A stretch of DNA of 64,000 bases. Source: Seminavis robusta (Eukaryota; Bacillariophyta; Bacillariophyceae; Naviculales; Naviculaceae). Shown one piece after another: positions 62,322 to 64,000 of this stretch; positions within the stretch are counted from its first letter, which is position 1; each line of letters opens with the position of its first letter. The position numbers were made by a program, and so were the translations under genes. The stretch lies in assembly GCA_903772945.1 (NCBI GenBank), contig CAICTM010000273.1, forward strand, positions 1 through 64,000, in the 5' to 3' direction. A model generated the notes under the pieces. It was not told where the DNA came from. It saw nothing but the letters and a program-made list of their open reading frames with translations, and ran no database searches.

Positions 62322-64000
62322 TCAATGGAGATTTGTCAATAGCCCAAGCTCCTTTGGAATCTCTTCAGACAGTTGGTTTGACCCAAGGTAAAGCGATCGA
62401 AGACTTGTCAATAGCCCAAGCTCCTTTGGAATCTCTTCAGACAGTTGGTTTGACCCAAGGTAAAGCGATCGAAGACTTGTCAATAGCCCAATCTCACTGG
62501 GAATCTTTCCAGACAGTTGGTTTGACTCAAGGTCAAGCACGCGAAGACGTGTCAATAGCCCAAGCTCGCTGGGAATCTCGCCAGACAGTTCATTGGAGGA
62601 AAAGTAGAGATCTTGAAGACTTTGAACTAGCCCAAGCTCACTGGGAATCCTACCAGACAGTTGGTTTGACTCGAGCCAAAGTGACTGGGCGTCAACAAAC
62701 CTGCCCAGCTCTGATGGAATAGTCCCCCCCAATGAGTTTCCTTCAAGCGATAGCCCTGTGTTAGTTTGGTCCAACTCACTTTTGATCAGGTCCAGGATAA
62801 ACGTGATATCAAATCCTGGTATCACTTCTTCCGCCAGGGCATAATACTTGTCATAGTGTGTTGTGAGAGGATCTTGCAGTATGCCACCAAGCTCAGAAGG
62901 AATGGTGCCAGTGATGTGGTTGAAATCGAGATTCAGCCACAACAGTGTGCTCAACTGACCCAGCTCTGTTGGCAAAGTGCCTCCAAGTTGGTCACCTGCA
63001 AGGTCCAGATGAACAAGTAGAGGCAACAGGCCAACTTCAGAGGGGATTTCACCAGACAAGAGTGTTTCCTGTAACTGCAAGTAAAGAAGTCTCCCCAGCA
63101 GTCCAAATTCAGATGGAAGCTGGCCTTGAATCCTTGATCGAGAGCAGAACATGGCCAGTAGGTTCGATGCCTGGCCTATTTCAGTTGGAAGAGTCCCCGA
63201 CAAAGAAGTGCGGAACAAAGATATTTGATCCAGTTGATGAAGGTTTCCAATCTCAGATGGCAAAACTCCAATCAAGTTCTCGTTCAAAGAGAAGTCAACA
63301 AACTTCAGTGTTGTGATGAGAAACAGCTCTGGCGGTATGGAACCAGAAAGGCCATTGCCAGAAAGCCAAACACGCGTCAACGTATCGCTGGGAGGGTCGA
63401 TCAACTTTGCGAAAAAGTCAAAATCGTTTAAACTTTCGTACCAACTTGTCTCGTCGATTTCATAGGACAACCAATTTCCATCTGATTGCCAACTGTTTCC
63501 ACCAGTACAGAAGTACAGACACGCCAGTGCAAACCTCTCGAGCAGCCTCATGTCATCATAGGAATCAAAGCTTGGGTCATGCATCGTCCAGTTAAAGGCT
63601 CTTGTCTGATATGTGGCTGAAAGGCTGCTACTGTAGTTCTTCACATCGATTTCATCAACTGTGTAGTTTGGTAACAGGGATAGCATGTGTTCCTTTCGTG
63701 GTAGCTTGGTTTTGAAAGTGTTACCGGAAGGAACACTAGTGTCTCCAGAGTCATCATTTGGCTTGAACACAAACCAAAGCACAATTCCTCCAGATATTGC
63801 CACAATGGCACAAGTCACAAGCAAAGAAAGATAGCAGCAATCTCTGCTTTGAGCAGATTCACGGCTCTTGAGTTGAGCAGTTTGCAAGCCTTCAAGGTCT
63901 GCCACTGGATTGGCAGTGACCAAATCCACAGGCCCTGCTCCCACTTCAGGCGGTCCAGGAACGAGGTTCACCACGTCGTCCTGGTCCTGTTGGTATTGAT
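62322..64000 (-). CDS. Membrane LRR protein, N-terminus beyond the window
   Basis: 558 residues are visible and the frame is open to the right edge. A cytosolic, Asp/Pro-rich head is followed by a membrane helix (CCYLSLLVTCAIVAISGGIV), a pre-LRR domain (MLSLLPNYTVDEI, RLLERFALACLYFCTGGNSW) and about 12 plant-type leucine-rich repeats of 24 residues with L..L.L..N.L.G.IPSELG. The last two complete units are identical in protein and DNA, and the protein ends in LLTNLH shortly after, without the usual capping domain. Large families of such proteins occur in diatoms. They may be adhesion or receptor-like surface proteins; no kinase domain is seen. Confidence 0.85.
   Translation of the reverse strand, partial: QYQQDQDDVVNLVPGPPEVGAGPVDLVTANPVADLEGLQTAQLKSRESAQSRDCCYLSLLVTCAIVAISGGIVLWFVFKPNDDSGDTSVPSGNTFKTKLPRKEHMLSLLPNYTVDEIDVKNYSSSLSATYQTRAFNWTMHDPSFDSYDDMRLLERFALACLYFCTGGNSWQSDGNWLSYEIDETSWYESLNDFDFFAKLIDPPSDTLTRVWLSGNGLSGSIPPELFLITTLKFVDFSLNENLIGVLPSEIGNLHQLDQISLFRTSLSGTLPTEIGQASNLLAMFCSRSRIQGQLPSEFGLLGRLLYLQLQETLLSGEIPSEVGLLPLLVHLDLAGDQLGGTLPTELGQLSTLLWLNLDFNHITGTIPSELGGILQDPLTTHYDKYYALAEEVIPGFDITFILDLIKSELDQTNTGLSLEGNSLGGTIPSELGRFVDAQSLWLESNQLSGRIPSELGLVQSLQDLYFSSNELSGEIPSELGLLTRLRVLDLESNQLSGKIPSEIGLLTSLRSLYLGSNQLSEEIPKELGLLTSLRSLYLGSNQLSEEIPKELGLLTNLH
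62336..62479. repeat. Two identical 72-bp LRR-coding units
   Basis: Units at 62336-62407 and 62408-62479 are identical; each encodes one 24-residue LRR. The next unit (from 62480) has many differences. This points to a recent in-frame unit duplication. Confidence 0.9.

Overview
The window looks like nuclear DNA of a photosynthetic stramenopile, most likely a raphid pennate diatom (Seminavis robusta or a relative is my guess, not a proof). The grounds are: genes on both strands with short GT-AG introns (about 80-250 bp); N-termini built as signal peptide plus an aromatic-start plastid transit peptide (ITAFAP at 24341, DGFVLP at 20934, RAFLAP at 40625); a twin-Arg thylakoid-lumen protein; and gene families expanded in diatoms (27-residue ankyrin-like repeats ending HENGCPW, membrane LRR proteins, U-box/Sel1, MYND). 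I saw no tRNA, rRNA or CRISPR array.

Layout. 1 to about 3040: an old, heavily broken Ty3/gypsy-type LTR retroelement running off the left edge. 3045-6160: unrecognised repetitive DNA and a copied fragment of a sulfotransferase gene. 6160-11868: three intronless ORFs, the largest a 1270-residue protein that appears to join a piggyBac-like transposase, a SAP domain and a PD-(D/E)XK nuclease; a 13-bp inverted match flanks the block. This is my main candidate for something new. 12088-20250: sulfotransferase, membrane JmjC/cupin oxygenase, a secreted Hedgehog-type Hint protein, a DTW-domain tRNA-modifying enzyme and an ankyrin protein. 20934-29667: plastid-type LETM1 protein, thylakoid-lumen protein, mevalonate-diphosphate decarboxylase and a five-exon long-chain acyl-CoA synthetase. 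30128-47316: PIG-M, U-box/Sel1 protein, MYND protein, VPS9 Rab-GEF, a second ankyrin protein, two isochorismatase-like paralogues, PIG-L, a ubiquitin-like protein and an ankyrin/MYND protein. 47495-54935: a head-to-head pair of bestrophin-like channels, a decayed copy of the last exon of one of them, and a chimeric LRR/ankyrin pseudogene. 55487-64000: an unknown conserved protein, an ATG16-like WD40 protein, divergent mitochondrial ATP synthase delta and beta genes, and an LRR membrane protein cut by the right edge.

The genes do not form one pathway. Local links exist: PIG-L and PIG-M both act in GPI-anchor synthesis; the ATP synthase delta and beta genes share a divergent promoter region; and the two bestrophins are a divergent duplicate pair. 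Two sequence patterns run across genes: the palindrome TACCGGTA is far more frequent than chance and lies almost entirely in non-coding DNA, and the CRE palindrome TGACGTCA occurs four times, always in intergenic DNA and in three cases within about 370 bp upstream of a start codon. Splice sites were placed by eye from frame, GT/AG and paralogue alignment.
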